NCBI GenBank assembly: GCA_026018925.1
Contig: JAKSZU010000005.1
Coordinates: 83,007,398-83,071,397 of the forward strand
Reading direction: 5' to 3'
From: Tupaia tana
Lineage: Eukaryota; Chordata; Mammalia; Scandentia; Tupaiidae
Length of the DNA: 64,000 nucleotides
Below, piece by piece: positions 43,906 through 55,930 of this stretch. The position numbers and the translations under genes are program-made. Below the pieces are notes generated by a model, which saw only the letters and a program-made list of their open reading frames with translations, was not told where the DNA came from and made no database searches. Numbering within the stretch: the first letter of the stretch is position 1; each line of letters starts with the position of its first letter.

Positions 43906-44340
43906 AGTTTATCTACATGTAAATAAGGAACTTGTATAAAGCATTCATGGGAGTACTAATTTGCTATGACTCATAGAAGAACAATTTGACACTACATGTG
44001 AAACTGAAAACTCATGTGCCATTTGATTTGATACCTATACATGAAGCAAAGACATGAATAAGAAGTGTGTGTCCATTTTAGAACTCTACATGAGGATAGT
44101 GAAGACTGCTTCATACCTGTTTAGCTTAAATATGATATAGCATGCAATAGTATGACAAGTCACAATTTTCACAATGAAAGTCTATAAAGCAATCTCCAAG
44201 ATGCATCTTTAAGTAAAGTAAAGTGCTGAGGATTGCTGTCTCCTAGGGTCTGTATTATATATCACAATGCATAGAATTTTTCTAGATTACTATCCAAATT
44301 TTTCTGTTCAGGATGAGTGTCTTTTAGAAAAGGGACATTA
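43906..44340. other. No recognisable element
   Basis: AT-rich spacer. Confidence 0.45.
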
Positions 44341-44625
44341 GGAGACCAGCAGTTGGCATAATGGCTATGTCACTGGACTCCCATGTAGTCAACCGTGGTT
44401 TGAGTCCCAACTCAGTGGTTTAAACTCATGCCAGGCGTGTGTGCATATGTGCCCAAGATCCCGAGAGGAAAATGGAGGAGAAGGTATTGCGGCATGGCAA
44501 TCCCCCCTAAGGGGTGATATCTCACTTTCTGTTTCTCTGTCTCTCTCTGTCTTTCAGGCAAGTGCATGAGTCTTATGGCAAAAACCTCTCAAAAAAAAAA
44601 AAAAAGAAACAAAGAAAGAAAGGGA
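44341..44625 (+). mobile_element. Family A SINE, long form
   Basis: GGAGACCAGCAGTTGGCATA head, B box GGTTTGAGTCCC, full body, TCTTATGGCAAAAACCTCTC and a (GAAA)n tail. AAGGGACATTA and AAAGGGGCATT flank it. Confidence 0.93.
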
Positions 44626-44818
44626 AAGGGGCATTGGATCTGGGAATCTGAGAATCTAGGCCGAGAAGACAATTTTTACTGTAATCATTTCATGTTTGAA
44701 TTTTGCCATGGGTATACATCACCTTTAATTTTTTTTTTATTAAGAAGAACTAATAGAAATCTTTGAGGATTTTCTAAGTATGGATCATTTCTTATTGCTA
44801 TAAGTTAGAATATGGTAC

Positions 44819-45100
44819 TTTTTTTTCCTCTTTAAATTTATTTATTTTTAACATTAATTCACTATACATCATTAGAGCATACAAATGAATTTTCCATCCA
44901 AAATACACTGTGAATTGGCTCAGTCAAGCACTTCAACATATATGTTTTTAGCAAATAATTTTCCAGTTCTTATGTCTTGTATATTTTGTTTTCTGTTTTG
45001 CCATCCTTGATTCCCTATCCCTCACCCTCTGCCATGTCCCACCCTCTTCCCACATTGTCTCTGGTACCCATGGTTGCTTTCTATGCCTTTCCCCCATTTA
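44819..45100 (-). mobile_element. L1 3' UTR fragment, antisense
   Basis: TTAATTCACTATACATCATT through TTTGCCATCCTTGATTCCC and CTGGTACCCATGGTTGC resemble the 3' UTR portion of the L1 at 5497. No ORF2 part is retained. Confidence 0.65.
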
Positions 45101-46734
45101 ATTTATTTGCTAATGAACTTAATTAGTCTAAATATATCCAATAGCTAGCACAGCTGATATATACTAAGAAAATGGGCAACTTAATTGTAGGGACAATGTT
45201 TGGAGATGAATATTATATCCCAGAATTCAATCTGGAAGATCGAATCTTAACAGAAGAAAGATTAAGTACATGAGACTGAACCGATGAAACAACATTCTGT
45301 GACTTGACTAAAATATTGCTGCTTTTCTCCTAAGCTTTGTTTTCCGGTTTTAAAGGATTTTTGTCCTGTCTTGAGCTGTTGATAGGTGCATGTACCTACT
45401 ATTTGAACAGAATACTAACCTGTTTCTAGGCTTTAAGTTTCAAGGAAATATCATTACCAGTTCAAAACTGCTCTTCTTGAAATTACCTGCTGAACTTGCT
45501 ATTGAAAGTAGTTAGATTACTTATGATATTGTGTGATCAACAGAATGTTGGGGAAAAAGGAATGGAAGACAACTGTATATAGCAGAGATAGTGTAACAAG
45601 AGAGTGGGAAAGGGCAGAGGGTCAAATATGGGGTAAAAAACATAGGTATACATATACATACGTATGAAAGTAGAAATGGAATATTATTGATGATAACATG
45701 CATGATTAAGCCACTATGCAGTTTATTCCAGATGGGAAACCACATTTAGTATGTTGTGATGATGCTCAGGGAATGAATGTTAAGTAATTAAAAAGTTGCA
45801 GGAGGAAAAAAAAAACGGTAAAACTGTTTGTATCGAAATTTTTAAAAAATGCATATTTGATGACTGCAGTAAGCTATATAGCCCTAGCTAGGTGCTACTT
45901 TATAATATGTTCATTCTACTCACTGAGGTTTATGCCTAAAGTCAGACTTGGGTTCATGTATAGGTATATATCAGAAAATGGTACTTTGAAAATCGTATGT
46001 TTGGTTTATTTGTTCTATTCTGCAAACTAAACACTATTATTTTTTTAACTCTTGTCTCTGCTTATTGCTTTTGGTCCTTAGGGTCTTTGCTTGTGTCTTA
46101 CTCTAGAAGTAAAACTGGTTCTCATGGCTTCTGTCTATATTTATTATTTTATTTCTTCTTTAAAATTTTTTCTTTACATTCATGATGCCTTCTCAAATAT
46201 ATTCTTTATATAAATTAGATATTATATCTTCTTTTATTGTGGTGGCCTCTTACTATATTCATCTTTATTTTTTCATATTATCCATTTAAAATATATGTAA
46301 GCCTATTTTTCCTTAGAATTTCTTTTTTAATAAGATATGCTTTCTTACAAGTTATTGAATCTGCCATTGTCTTATCAAAATTTGTTTCTAATATCTGTAA
46401 AAATAACTTTCAAGAGTCTCAATGTCCTGAGCATGGTGTGATGCCATCAATTCTTTTTTATTGTGAATAGTGTTTTACAATGTCCCTTTACTACTATTTT
46501 TAACCTCCTTCCATGCATTTGTTTTAGGCTAGTATTTTCTCATAGAGGAAAAGTGCTTTGATAAACTCGGCCCTTTGTTGTGCCCACTGGTGTTGGTACT
46601 GGTGAAATTTTCTTACCTATGTGCCAGGTAACAAATTAATTAATTAATTATACAGCTCAAAGATTAATAGTTTATATGTTAATATAATTTGGTTCGATGC
46701 ACATAGAGCATTGTTGTAGTAAGTTTTTTTAAAT
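45101..46734. other. Unidentified, T-rich
   Basis: Several short open frames rich in Phe/Leu/Ile at 45997-46470 reflect T-richness. No repeat recognised. Confidence 0.4.
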
Positions 46735-46886
46735 TGTTTTTATGCCTTTCATGATACAATATATGTGCACATATGAGGAAGAGCAAGAGAGAGAGAGAAG
46801 CACCCTGCGTAAGACTTGATCATGAAGAAATACCATTCCTCCAGTCCTCCCATTAGGCAGGATCCTGGATATTGTTGCATGTGCCT

Positions 46887-47602
46887 GTTTTTGTTTTTTA
46901 AAGTTCTTGCCATAGGGTGGGTATGTTTGCCAATTAGAGAGAAAGAGAGAGGGGGCAAGAAAGACAGTAAGAGGGAATGGCCACACCACAGTCCTTTCAC
47001 TTCCACTCTCCTCCTGGGCTTTTGGGGACACACGCACATAAGGCCAGTGTGATTATCAAGCTGCTGAGTCTGGGACTTGATAAAAAAACAATAAAACTCT
47101 GGCTTTTGAAAAAGAGTGGATGAATATGGAAGATTTACTGCTGAGTGAAGCAAGCCAGACTATGAAGGAGAGGCATTGTATGTCCCCACTTAATATATAC
47201 TGAGTGTCCACACTCTATGACTGAAAGTGATTGATTAAAGGATATAGAAACACGGTAAATGGATATAAATACAGATATAGTGTGTGTGAAAGAGTAGTGT
47301 TTGAGGAAGAACAAATAGCAGAAAAATGGAAAGGAAAAGCATTAATGGGACAAAGAAACGTGCCAATTTCTGTTAAAGATATTTTATAGTTTAGTCAACT
47401 GGACTAGAGAGAAATGTTCACATGCTAAAGAGCTAAATAATGTGATTGAATGTATAAAAGAAAATGAAATTAAAAACAATAAAAGACAAAACAAAAAAAT
47501 GAGGATAAAAACAGAGGAGGAAAAAAAATAGAAAGAAAGAAATGCAGTCAGCTGTGTGGCAGTCCAGAGCCTGAACCACCATGCCACTTGCTGGCTCCAC
47601 AC
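46887..47602 (-). mobile_element. Family A SINE, antisense, split by an L1
   Basis: The body is at 46887-47080, stopping at GGGACTTGAT within the B-box complement. The head GCAGTCAGCTGTGTGGCAGT to CTTGCTGGCTCC is at 47546-47600. CCTGTTTTT and CCTATTTT lie at the outer edges. Confidence 0.85.
47081..47545 (+). mobile_element. L1 3' end, sense, nested
   Basis: AATAAAACTCTGGCTTTTGA, AAGTGGATGAATATGGAAGA-like sequence, TGTATGTCCCCACTTAATAT and the 3' UTR are nearly the reverse complement of the L1 at 8465, so both belong to one subfamily. An A-rich tail ends near 47545. 5' truncated; only a scrap of ORF2 at most. Confidence 0.9.
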
Positions 47603-47700
47603 ATACCTATTTTAAGGTTGACTAGACTGGAGGCTTAAACCATGGTTGACATGTGGTTTCCAGCTCTATAGTTTATTATGCTATAGACTGCACAGCAAAG

Positions 47701-48346
47701 GCGTGCTTGAAGTTAAATTTTTATAAGTTGAACTATCAATTTTTTATGAAGTATTATAAATATGTATTTTTCATCAGTTCAAATATATGGAACATTATAT
47801 TATAACTTGCTGATTATAATTTTTCCTATGGCATGGACATTTAAAAATACCTGTTGGTATATTTCTACAATATTTTGTATACTTACATGATGTCCTATTA
47901 CAAATATATTGCTTTCTTTTTAATCGACTTTCTATTAATAATTTGAATAATCTGAATTTTGTTACTAAATATATATTATGATGAATAATATTGAAAATAT
48001 TTTGATATATCTTTTAGTTTTTTAAAAGTAGAATTGTGGCATCAGAATGTATATTTTTTTTCTGTTTGTCATCAAACTGTTTCCCAGAAATTTTGTGACA
48101 ATTAACATTCTCATGAGATGTTTAAATGTGCTTTTTCTCCTGGAATGTCTTCTAGAATACGAATATTAGATTCTGCTCCCCTCTCCTGACTACTGATACA
48201 TACAAACATACCCAGGAACCCATAAATGTATCTGACTGCATGTATGGATCTATTATATATTCCAGATATATTTGTATAAAAATTTAGTCTTAAACCCCTA
48301 CAATACTTTGGCAATAATTATCTAGGGTGAGAAAGGTATAAATCCA
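47701..48346. other. No recognisable element
   Basis: AT-rich; nothing supported. Confidence 0.45.
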
Positions 48347-48564
48347 GGGGCAAGCAGGTGGAATCATGGTTAAGACATTGGTTCCCACCATGGTTGACCA
48401 CAGTTCCAATCCTGGAGCCAGTGGCTTGAGATATACACATGTGCATGCATGCCCAAAATCCTGAGAGGAGAATGGAGGAGAGGGGATCGCACCCTGATCA
48501 TCCTCCCTAGTGATTTCTCTATTTCTCTCTCTCTGACTCCCTGGAGAAAACCTGAAAAAAAAAA
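48347..48564 (+). mobile_element. Family A SINE, long form with shortened 3' part
   Basis: GGGGCAAGCAGGTGGAATCA head, B box AGTTCCAATCCTGG, body, then CTGGAGAAAACCTG with the CCTATAGC motif deleted. AAGGTATAAATCCA and GAAATATAAATCAA flank it. Confidence 0.9.
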
Positions 48565-48565
48565 A

Positions 48566-49058
48566 AGAAATATAAATCAATGTAGTACATTCCATATTGT
48601 ACATGTAGTTTCTATGTGTGAAGAAATGGGATTGGGACAGTAGACAGAACGCATTGGCCAGTAAAGTGGTGATAAAATATTTTCATGACAATAGCACATT
48701 AAATGGCTTTCTAATATCGTTTTAATTCTAGTAGAGTCAAATTCTATTAAAACATGCTATTAAGAATTTGACTAAATGGAATATTTATAATAGTGTAAAA
48801 TGTTGACTCTTCATGATAGTATTTGGAGAAAATTTTCTTATTGATGATTATTTCCATTTTGTATAATAAACATACATTATTTTCATTAGAGGAAAATATT
48901 TTAAATAACTTGTACATAGTCAGGGAATGACAGTAAGATATTATCTACTCACCATTGTTAACCTGGATACAAATAATGGGGTATGGACTGTGGCCTCTCC
49001 ATCTATTTAGAAATGGTTAACATGGATGGGCCATTCATGGTGTTTTCCATTCTAGGTT
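48566..49058. other. No recognisable element
   Basis: AT-rich; nothing supported. Confidence 0.45.
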
Positions 49059-49074
49059 CATAGTCCTCCTTTTT

Positions 49075-49402
49075 AAAGTCTGTTTGTTTATTTTATGAAA
49101 GACATATAAACACACACACACACACACACACATACAAAGAAAGATAAAAAGAAGGAGAAAAAGAGAGAAAAAAAGAAAGAGAATTAGAAAGAGAAAAAGA
49201 GATAGAGAAAGAGACAGAGGCAAGCACTCTCCATACAGTTTCATGCTACAAAGCTTCATTGAGCCTTCCTACTCAGTTAGGATCACAGGTATGTGTTTGC
49301 TCTTGCATGTGCAAGATGACTTGGGAATTGAACTCTGATTTTCCATATGACCCGCATCATGGCAAAGCATTGGGCTATTTCCATGCCACTGGTTCTGGGC
49401 CT
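49075..49402 (-). mobile_element. Family B SINE, antisense, best example
   Basis: On minus: head GGCCCAGAACCAGTGGCATG, B box AGTTCAATTCC (complement at 49324-49334), CATACCTGTGATCCTAACTG, a long CTTT/TCTC tract and a (GT)n stretch. CATAGTCCTCCTTTTT (49059-49074) and CATGGTCCTACTTTTT (49403-49418) are the target duplication, which sets exact limits and proves retroposition as a unit. Confidence 0.8.
49108..49132. repeat. (CA)n microsatellite inside family B SINE
   Basis: About 12 CA units followed by a GAAA/GAGA-rich purine tract to 49220. Confidence 0.9.
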
Positions 49403-49418
49403 CATGGTCCTACTTTTT

Positions 49419-50744
49419 TTCTTTTTTAGTTGTACGCATTTTCTTTTCCATGTATCTTCATGGACATGTTAGAAGTTGATAGATAGTCATCAGTTGCTGC
49501 TTACCACCTTCTTCTCTGAGATTTGATTGATTTCAGTACAAACATAATTGATTTGTGTTTATGAATAATGTACAACATGTAGCTATTGAAAGTAGAAAAC
49601 ATACTGTTATAAAAAAAGTATTCATCATTCAGTATTACTTATCTTACCTGACTGCCTCCTTTCGGCTCCAAAAGCATAGCAGCCGTAGTAGTCAGGAGGA
49701 ATCCATCCAGGTGTATGTTTCTCTCCTGTAATAGTCACTCAGAGATTTATTTAACTCCATTTTTTGTGAATGAAGTAAAAATACTAGTTTTAAATGCACA
49801 AATTCCTAATAGGGATTAAAAATAGATTTATGTTTATATGACAGGTTATCTGAGCAGTAAAACTAAAGATTTGATGAATATTGACATTAATATTTAATTT
49901 CACTTTACCAGCAGTCATGGAAAGCACTTGGCTAAAGGGTATTTTGTTATTGTTCAGGTCCATTCAAATTTGTCTTCTTGTACACAAACTAATGAGATCT
50001 GGGATATCACTTTCCTATATCAATATTCTTATTATTCTTCTATCTCAGTTCTGTATTTCTATATCTACATTGCTTAAAAGTCATTTTTGGTTTCGCATCT
50101 TCAGCTATTATTCTCTTAGGAGGATATGCTTTCCTCCAATTCCTGCTCCAAAACCATTGCCTCTAGTTACTCGTTAGTAGAAATATATTTCTTCTTCACA
50201 TAGTCCTGAAGCTTCTTGTATATCTTTAAATGTTTTCAACCAGCTGGATCTACATTCTACATGTATCTTGGTGCGAGAAATGGCCATACAATCTCATATA
50301 CTTAAAAAAAAAAAAAAAGTAACTTTGTTGAAAAATAGTTCCATCCTTTTGTTGAAGTATGTTCACTGTTACTATTCTTTGGGAACTATTCAACTTCTAG
50401 ATACAGTAGCTTAAAATTAACATTTGTATTTATCATCAGTCAGGGTCATGTGGTGTAAAAACAGTTGTATGAAAACAGATATCTTTGATTTGAATATTTC
50501 CTGGGACACCTTTTGGCAGATGACAGGGAGATGCTTTGTTGCAACAAAATTAATGTATTCTGACAATATTTTACTATGTGGAAGTTTTAGGCAAGAGGAA
50601 ATTTTTATAAATTTGAACAAAGGATCATGTAAGCTAGCCCTGGGCCTTTATATTATAACAAAGAATCTGTGTATGATAATCATTCAAATACAAGTAAGCA
50701 GAAAGTACAACGAAGTGGACAAAATGGTTAAGATTTTAATTTTT
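49419..50744. other. No recognisable element
   Basis: A 107-codon plus frame at 50424-50747 has no similarity that I recognise. AT-rich. Confidence 0.4.
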
Positions 50745-50920
50745 TAATTAATATTCTTGAGTCAGAAAGATCTGGTTCAAATCCTGATTCCTTTGCCTAC
50801 TTAGCTGTACAAATTTGAGGAAAATATTTAACCTTTGAAAGATTTGATTTTTCCAATCTGAAAAAGCAGGGACAGATAACAAAAGGTCTATAAGGTAAAT
50901 ACTAACTTGCTCTTTAAATC
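50745..50920 (+). mobile_element. MIR, sense
   Basis: TCTGGTTCAAATCCTGATTC keeps the MIR tRNA-like B box, followed by CTACTTAGCTGTACAAATTT and ATTTAACCTTTGAAAG. Confidence 0.82.
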
Positions 50921-51709
50921 TGAGCATTTGTTGATAAAAATGGACAATGAGTAAATGTTTCTGGGGCAGTAAACTGGAGGGACAGAGTTCCTATGTAAAT
51001 TTTTATTATATCCATGAATAGTCTACATAAATGAGCAGATAATAATTGTATGATGCTATGTGTAGAAAACTTAGAAAAGTGGCTAACGTATAGGAAACGT
51101 GCAATGGAAACTTCTGGATGTGCATTCATTGCAATTGTAAACATTGACTCAAACAGCCAAAACTGTTGGGCAATTCAGACAGGATTCAGTAATGGAAAGC
51201 CTAAACAGACTTCAGGCTCTTGAAGGAGTCTGAACACTAGAGACCTCCATCGCATTGTATAAAATCAGTTATTATGAATAGGGGTAGAGTCCTCTGCTTC
51301 CTTCAGGTAATAAAACATATGTGTTCAATAAAGAAATAGAAATTGCTTTCCCCAGAGGGATTCCTAGAAAATAATAAACTCTATGACTTCCAGTTGAGAG
51401 ATGCCCACCTAAGAAAAACATGTGAAATTTCCATATAAGAAAAACTTTTACTAAAATGGGAAGGCTTTTGGAATTTGTATGCCTTTCTGGCTAAGACAGA
51501 AATAATTATAATATTTACCTTTGTTAAATTCACCAGAAGTGGACTTTATAAATCATCCTGAGTATGAAAGTAACAGGCAATTAAAAAGATAGGAATAAGG
51601 AAGAGTGAGAAAGTATGTTAGGGGTTGACATCAGGTAGAATCATTTAAGGGTGATATTATGTGAGGAACTTCATCTTTTGGTACCTAGAGAAACTTTTTA
51701 GAAAATGTA
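50921..51709. other. No recognisable element
   Basis: AT-rich; nothing supported. Confidence 0.45.
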
Positions 51710-51711
51710 TC

Positions 51712-51746
<35 letters not shown>

Positions 51747-51933
51747 TGTGTGTGTGCGCGCCCAACAAATCCCAAGAGGAGAATGGAGGAGACGAGATTG
51801 TGATGTGGACATCTCCTCTAGGTGATTTCTCATTTCCATCTCATTGTCTCCCTCTCTCTCTCTCTGGTGAGTCCATATTCCCTACAGCAAAAAGAAAGAA
51901 AGAAGAAAGAAATAGAAGAAAGGAAGAGAGATA
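51712..51933 (+). mobile_element. Family A SINE, headless, with GT expansion
   Basis: Begins with (GT)n and GCGCGCATGTGTG, the alternating linker of the long form, then AAATCCCAAGAGGAGAATGG, the pyrimidine tract, TTCCCTACAGCAAAAAG and a (GAAA)n tail. AGAAAATGTA (near 51701) and AGAAAATATA (near 51936) suggest the missing head was lost at insertion. Confidence 0.88.
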
Positions 51934-51939
51934 AAGAAA

Positions 51940-53940
51940 ATATAGCTAGCAAACAGCATTTCAATTCCAAGTTAGCCACAGAAATCCTTGAGGTAAAATA
52001 TCTGACTGAAAGCAGATTTGAAATTTTGAAAAGAGGAGCTGGATACAGCATAACTTAAATGTGACCACTGTGTACCAAACTACATCCACCAATAGGTTTG
52101 TTGCTTTAAACTTTTAAAATATATACTACTGAGTGCGTTTCTATCCAGTTTTCTCCAAGTAGTTTCCATGTCCTATGTGGATCTGGGGAAACTTTTGGAT
52201 TTGGTTATGTGTGACTATTTGTGTTCCATGTTGTATTTTCCAAAGCAGATGGATTTGAGGTATAAAATATTTATTAAGGAAAGACACCTGTGAACGAAAG
52301 GACTAGAAGAAAGGATTGAAGGACAAGTCGAATAGCAAACCATTTGGGGAAAGCCTTAAACAGTCAGTAGTTATCCCTGAAGTGAGTTCTGCCAGCTTCG
52401 CTTTCCAGAGCTGGACTGAAATGGCTGGGCCACTAAAATCCCTCTTGCTCATTCAGTCAATGCAAACTGCCCTCCCTTCCCTCCCTCCTGATCCTCTGCC
52501 CCACACACCTAAAGTCTTAGGAAAAGCAGTTCTCTGATTTCAGCTGCATTAGAACTGGAGTTGTGGGAATCTGTTGATTGAACTTGTGCAGGAGCTGACC
52601 ATCAAGTCTTTCCTTATTGGACAATCTAGGTACATATCTCTGTCAACTCCTCTGAATGACAATTCCGAAATGGCCTATTAGACAAAAATTCAGCCAAATG
52701 CTGTACTTCTACAAAGTACTCTTTATTGCAGGAATGTTATTCATAGACCCATCAAAGACTTAATAATGTATGACAGAATTATGCAGGCTTCTAAATACTT
52801 ACCAGGTATGGGTGATCCACGTGTTCAGCCCAATATTTAGTCAGACATTCGGAATGTTTCGTTTCTCTTAATATCACAATGTTCATTATTTTTGCAGTTT
52901 CTCATTTATTTCTTCTTATTTTATAGATACATATCCTGAACTCATACTTTTCCAGTGAAATGATGAAAGATAATGTATTCTTGTTTTTTTTTCCAAATAT
53001 ATTTGAAATAATAACAGAATTTAATATACGGAAAAAATAAATATAGAAATGATTGACTAATTTGAATTTTTTTAGAAAATGTGGTAGACTTTAAATCTAA
53101 GCCAAAAGTGAACTCCAAAATAATTGTATTTTATATTTCGTGTTTGAATAAATAATTTTCTAAATATCATATAAAGGGCTTATCTCTTGAAATAAGGGAC
53201 TATTTCCCAGGTGGAAAAAAAAGTTCTCTTTTACATTTTTCAGTCAGTGAAAATATACACCTAACATTATTACAGTAAATATGGCTTAGCATTTACAGTA
53301 ATTTTTTAAGGAAAAGAAGAAAAAGATCATCAACTCTGTGAGGTTGACAGCTTCTTCCCTTGGCTTTCTTCAATCACAATTTTGACATTTCTTTGAACAT
53401 TCCCAACCTCGATGAGACCCTTCAGTCAGGAGTTTTACAGGAGTAGGCAAGCATGAAATTAATTTTCCAAATGGAGGTAGCTTACAGATGCCAGAAGATC
53501 CCATAATTCAGAAATACTGGTAAATCCCTAAATTGGTTCTTTAGCGTCTTAGGTTTGTATTGTTGTTGTGCTTGCTCTTGTGGCTTAACTGGGTGAATTC
53601 CTTCAGTTTTGTGTTCCTTATATAGAAAGAAGGAATTGTACATTTTCACAAGGAGAAAACGACATTTCATTTTTTATTGTGTGTGTGCATGTGTGTTTTA
53701 ATTTTCTGGCTATAGCTTTTTCCTTGGTAAAACCTAGTTACCCAGATATGTACCTATTTTTATTTTTGCTGTTACTTAACTGCAAGTTTACACGTGTGTG
53801 GTGTATGTGTGGTGTGTATCTGTGTGTGTATGTATTTGGGGGTTCTTTTTTTCATAATGTAAACAATTATTTTATAATGTGATTAATACTTCATCATTTA
53901 TCTACTTTGCAACATGGGTTTTTGCATTTTTAAATTTATG
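51940..53940. other. Mostly unidentified
   Basis: A GC-richer patch at 52380-52540 (CCCTCCCTTCCCTCCCTCC) has a 73-codon plus frame without recognisable similarity. TG-rich repeats at 53678-53700 and 53793-53835. It could include an LTR that I do not recognise. Confidence 0.4.
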
Positions 53941-54015
53941 AGATTATCAAGACCGTCATGAGTCATTTTTGGATAGAAAAACAGCAAAACATGTCCTGAC
54001 TTTCTCAACAATATA
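53941..54015. mobile_element. Probable type II MITE, decayed
   Basis: GTCATGAGTCATTTTTGGAT and CATGTCCTGACTTTCTCAAC form diverged inverted arms around GAAAAACAG, as at 32404. Confidence 0.55.
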
Positions 54016-54316
54016 ATACATTTAATCACTGTACATCTTTACACCTCTTTTTAAATGTTATCCAGGGATTTTTTTTTTTGACATTGTATTTTAAATTATT
54101 CCAGTCCTTTCATTATGATCATGTAGGAGGCAGCAATGCGGATAGTTGTTATATCCATTGCTATAATCCCTACTCTAAGGAATACAAATTCTGAGCTCTG
54201 TGTGGAACACTTCTAGATGAGGGATAGTATTACATAATACAGGCTTCTCATTTACACATAAAAATAACAGGCTGACCATATTAAAAACATGTAATTTTTA
54301 TTAATGTGAACATTTA

Positions 54317-54591
54317 TTTATTTAGTTAGTTGGTTAGTTAGTTTGCTATGAGAGTTTTTTGCTCTATGGTGTATGTACTCACCAGAGCAACAGAGAGGAA
54401 CAGAGAGAGAGAAAGTGAGAACTCACTAGGACGGCCACATTGCAATCCCTTCTCATTCTCCTCTTAGGATTTGGGGCATGTGTACATGAATACATGGCCA
54501 ACGAGAGTTTCAAGCCTCTGGATCCAGGCTCGAGTTGCGGTCAGCTATGTGGGAACAAAGTACCTTAACCACTATGCCACCTCCTGGCCCC
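54317..54591 (-). mobile_element. Family A SINE, long form, antisense
   Basis: (TTAG)n-like tail, TTTTTTGCTCTATGGTGTAT, body, B-box complement GCTCGAGTTGCGG, end CCTGGCCCC. AATGTGAACATTTA and AATGTAACCATTTA flank it. Confidence 0.93.
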
Positions 54592-54605
54592 AATGTAACC
54601 ATTTA

Positions 54606-55014
54606 GATAATAACTTTTTCTATATTTATATTGATCTAATATAACACTTTATTTCAACTCTTGCAAAGGAATTATTTCAAATGAGTCCCAAACATCTAGA
54701 ATAGTAAATGTGTGTGTGTGTGTGTGCATTTCTGTCTGTGAGTGTGTACAGAAGATTCTTGGAGACTAGAATACTGACTTTGGGGATACTCGTCATGTGT
54801 CTTACTATGGATTGCCTCTCCCACCTTCACTTACATAATATCAGCTGTGAAACACTGACAGACATTTTGAGTTATGTAGTTCAGTCCTCTGGCCACAAAT
54901 TTTGTGCTTTAGCCAAGTTGGGAATATTATATTCTTTGATCTAAGAATTTATCATTTCTTTTCCATTCTTTTTCTTTGTGTTACTGTGGAAGAAAAGGGA
55001 CCTCAGAGATAAAT
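54606..55014. other. No recognisable element
   Basis: Includes (TG)n at 54709-54727; otherwise nothing. Confidence 0.4.
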
Positions 55015-55930
55015 GACAACAATGGCTTAGTCCATTCCTCAAAGGGACCAATGAGTGATCAATCCACCCTATGCTTATTTCCCTGGTACCCTTAGTATGT
55101 AATTGGAATAGATTTATTTAGAGTTGAAAAATCTTTGCATTTATCTTAAGACCTGTGGAATAAGAACAAATTGGAAGATCCAGTGGGAAGCCTTGATGCT
55201 GTGTTACTCCACCAGTCTAGAGGACAACGCAAATCAATACTACTTGTATGTAGGGGAAGAGGTTAGTGGCATCCTCATAATTTTACGGGACTCAGTGTTG
55301 ATGATATCCATTATATCCCAGTTTCCAAGACAAAAACCAAGTCATTATGCCTTCCATCTGGTGCTACAAAGAAATAAGTATGGGATTTAACATAATTCTT
55401 TGGATTTTAAAGACTACACATATTACTGGTTAGAGGGCGGTTCTAAATTATTTGTGCCTTAAAAAGTCTGTTCTGAGTGGGATGCAAAGGAATGAAAGTT
55501 TCTGAAAAAGAATGAAACTTTGATATTTGCAGCCCTATAAATTAGACTATATGGCCCAAGACATCTCAAGTTGCTAGAGGTGTGCATGATCGATAGAAGT
55601 GCTTCATTGCATGAAAGCTTAGGTCCTCTAAAAATTAGACCATAGTAATCATAAGTTTGGATCATTTTTCTGTGAGAAGTTCATACTGTAATCAGTTTAA
55701 ACTATTCCTCATGCAAAAGGCACCTCCTGACATGGTATGGATCCTAGTAAACATTGAATATCTAAGCATGGGACCAGTAATTGCAGATAAAGCTTCTCTC
55801 CATCAGCTTGGCACTGGGTATAGCAGACCTGCCAAATTGTAAGTTGGCAAAGCAGTCACTCTTTGTATAAATAAGACAGTGCACATGAACTAGGCCCTGA
55901 AATAGTTCAGTGGACACAGGTAGTTTATCA
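55015..55930 (+). mobile_element. Ancient ERV-L internal (pol) remains
   Basis: Nucleotide landmarks in order resemble the pol region of ERV-L elements: GTAATTGGAATAGATTTA, then GGAAGCC at about 55190, TTCTTTGGATTTTAAAGACT (RNase H-proximal), GAGTGGGATGCAAAGG and a region near 55590-55640. Large parts are deleted between them, and stops occur in every frame, so it is not functional. No flanking ERV-L LTRs were found; the MaLR LTR at 56372 is a separate element. Orientation is plus. Confidence 0.65.

Larger units (their letters stand above)
46735..47700 (-). mobile_element. Family B SINE split by family A SINE and L1
   Basis: GAGCAAGAGAGAGAGAGAAG and GGCAGGATCCTGGATATTGT occupy 46735-46886. 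The rest resumes at 47603 (GAGGCTTAAACCATGGTTGA, then TTCCAGCTCTATAG). Everything between is inserted. Confidence 0.6.

Noticed and set aside
46749..47153. 134-codon minus-strand open frame
   Set aside because: It runs through a family A SINE in its first part and an L1 3' end in the rest; the frame is an accident of two joined repeats.
50424..50747. 107-codon plus-strand open frame
   Set aside because: Biased Ile/Lys/Asn composition follows AT content; no similarity recognised.
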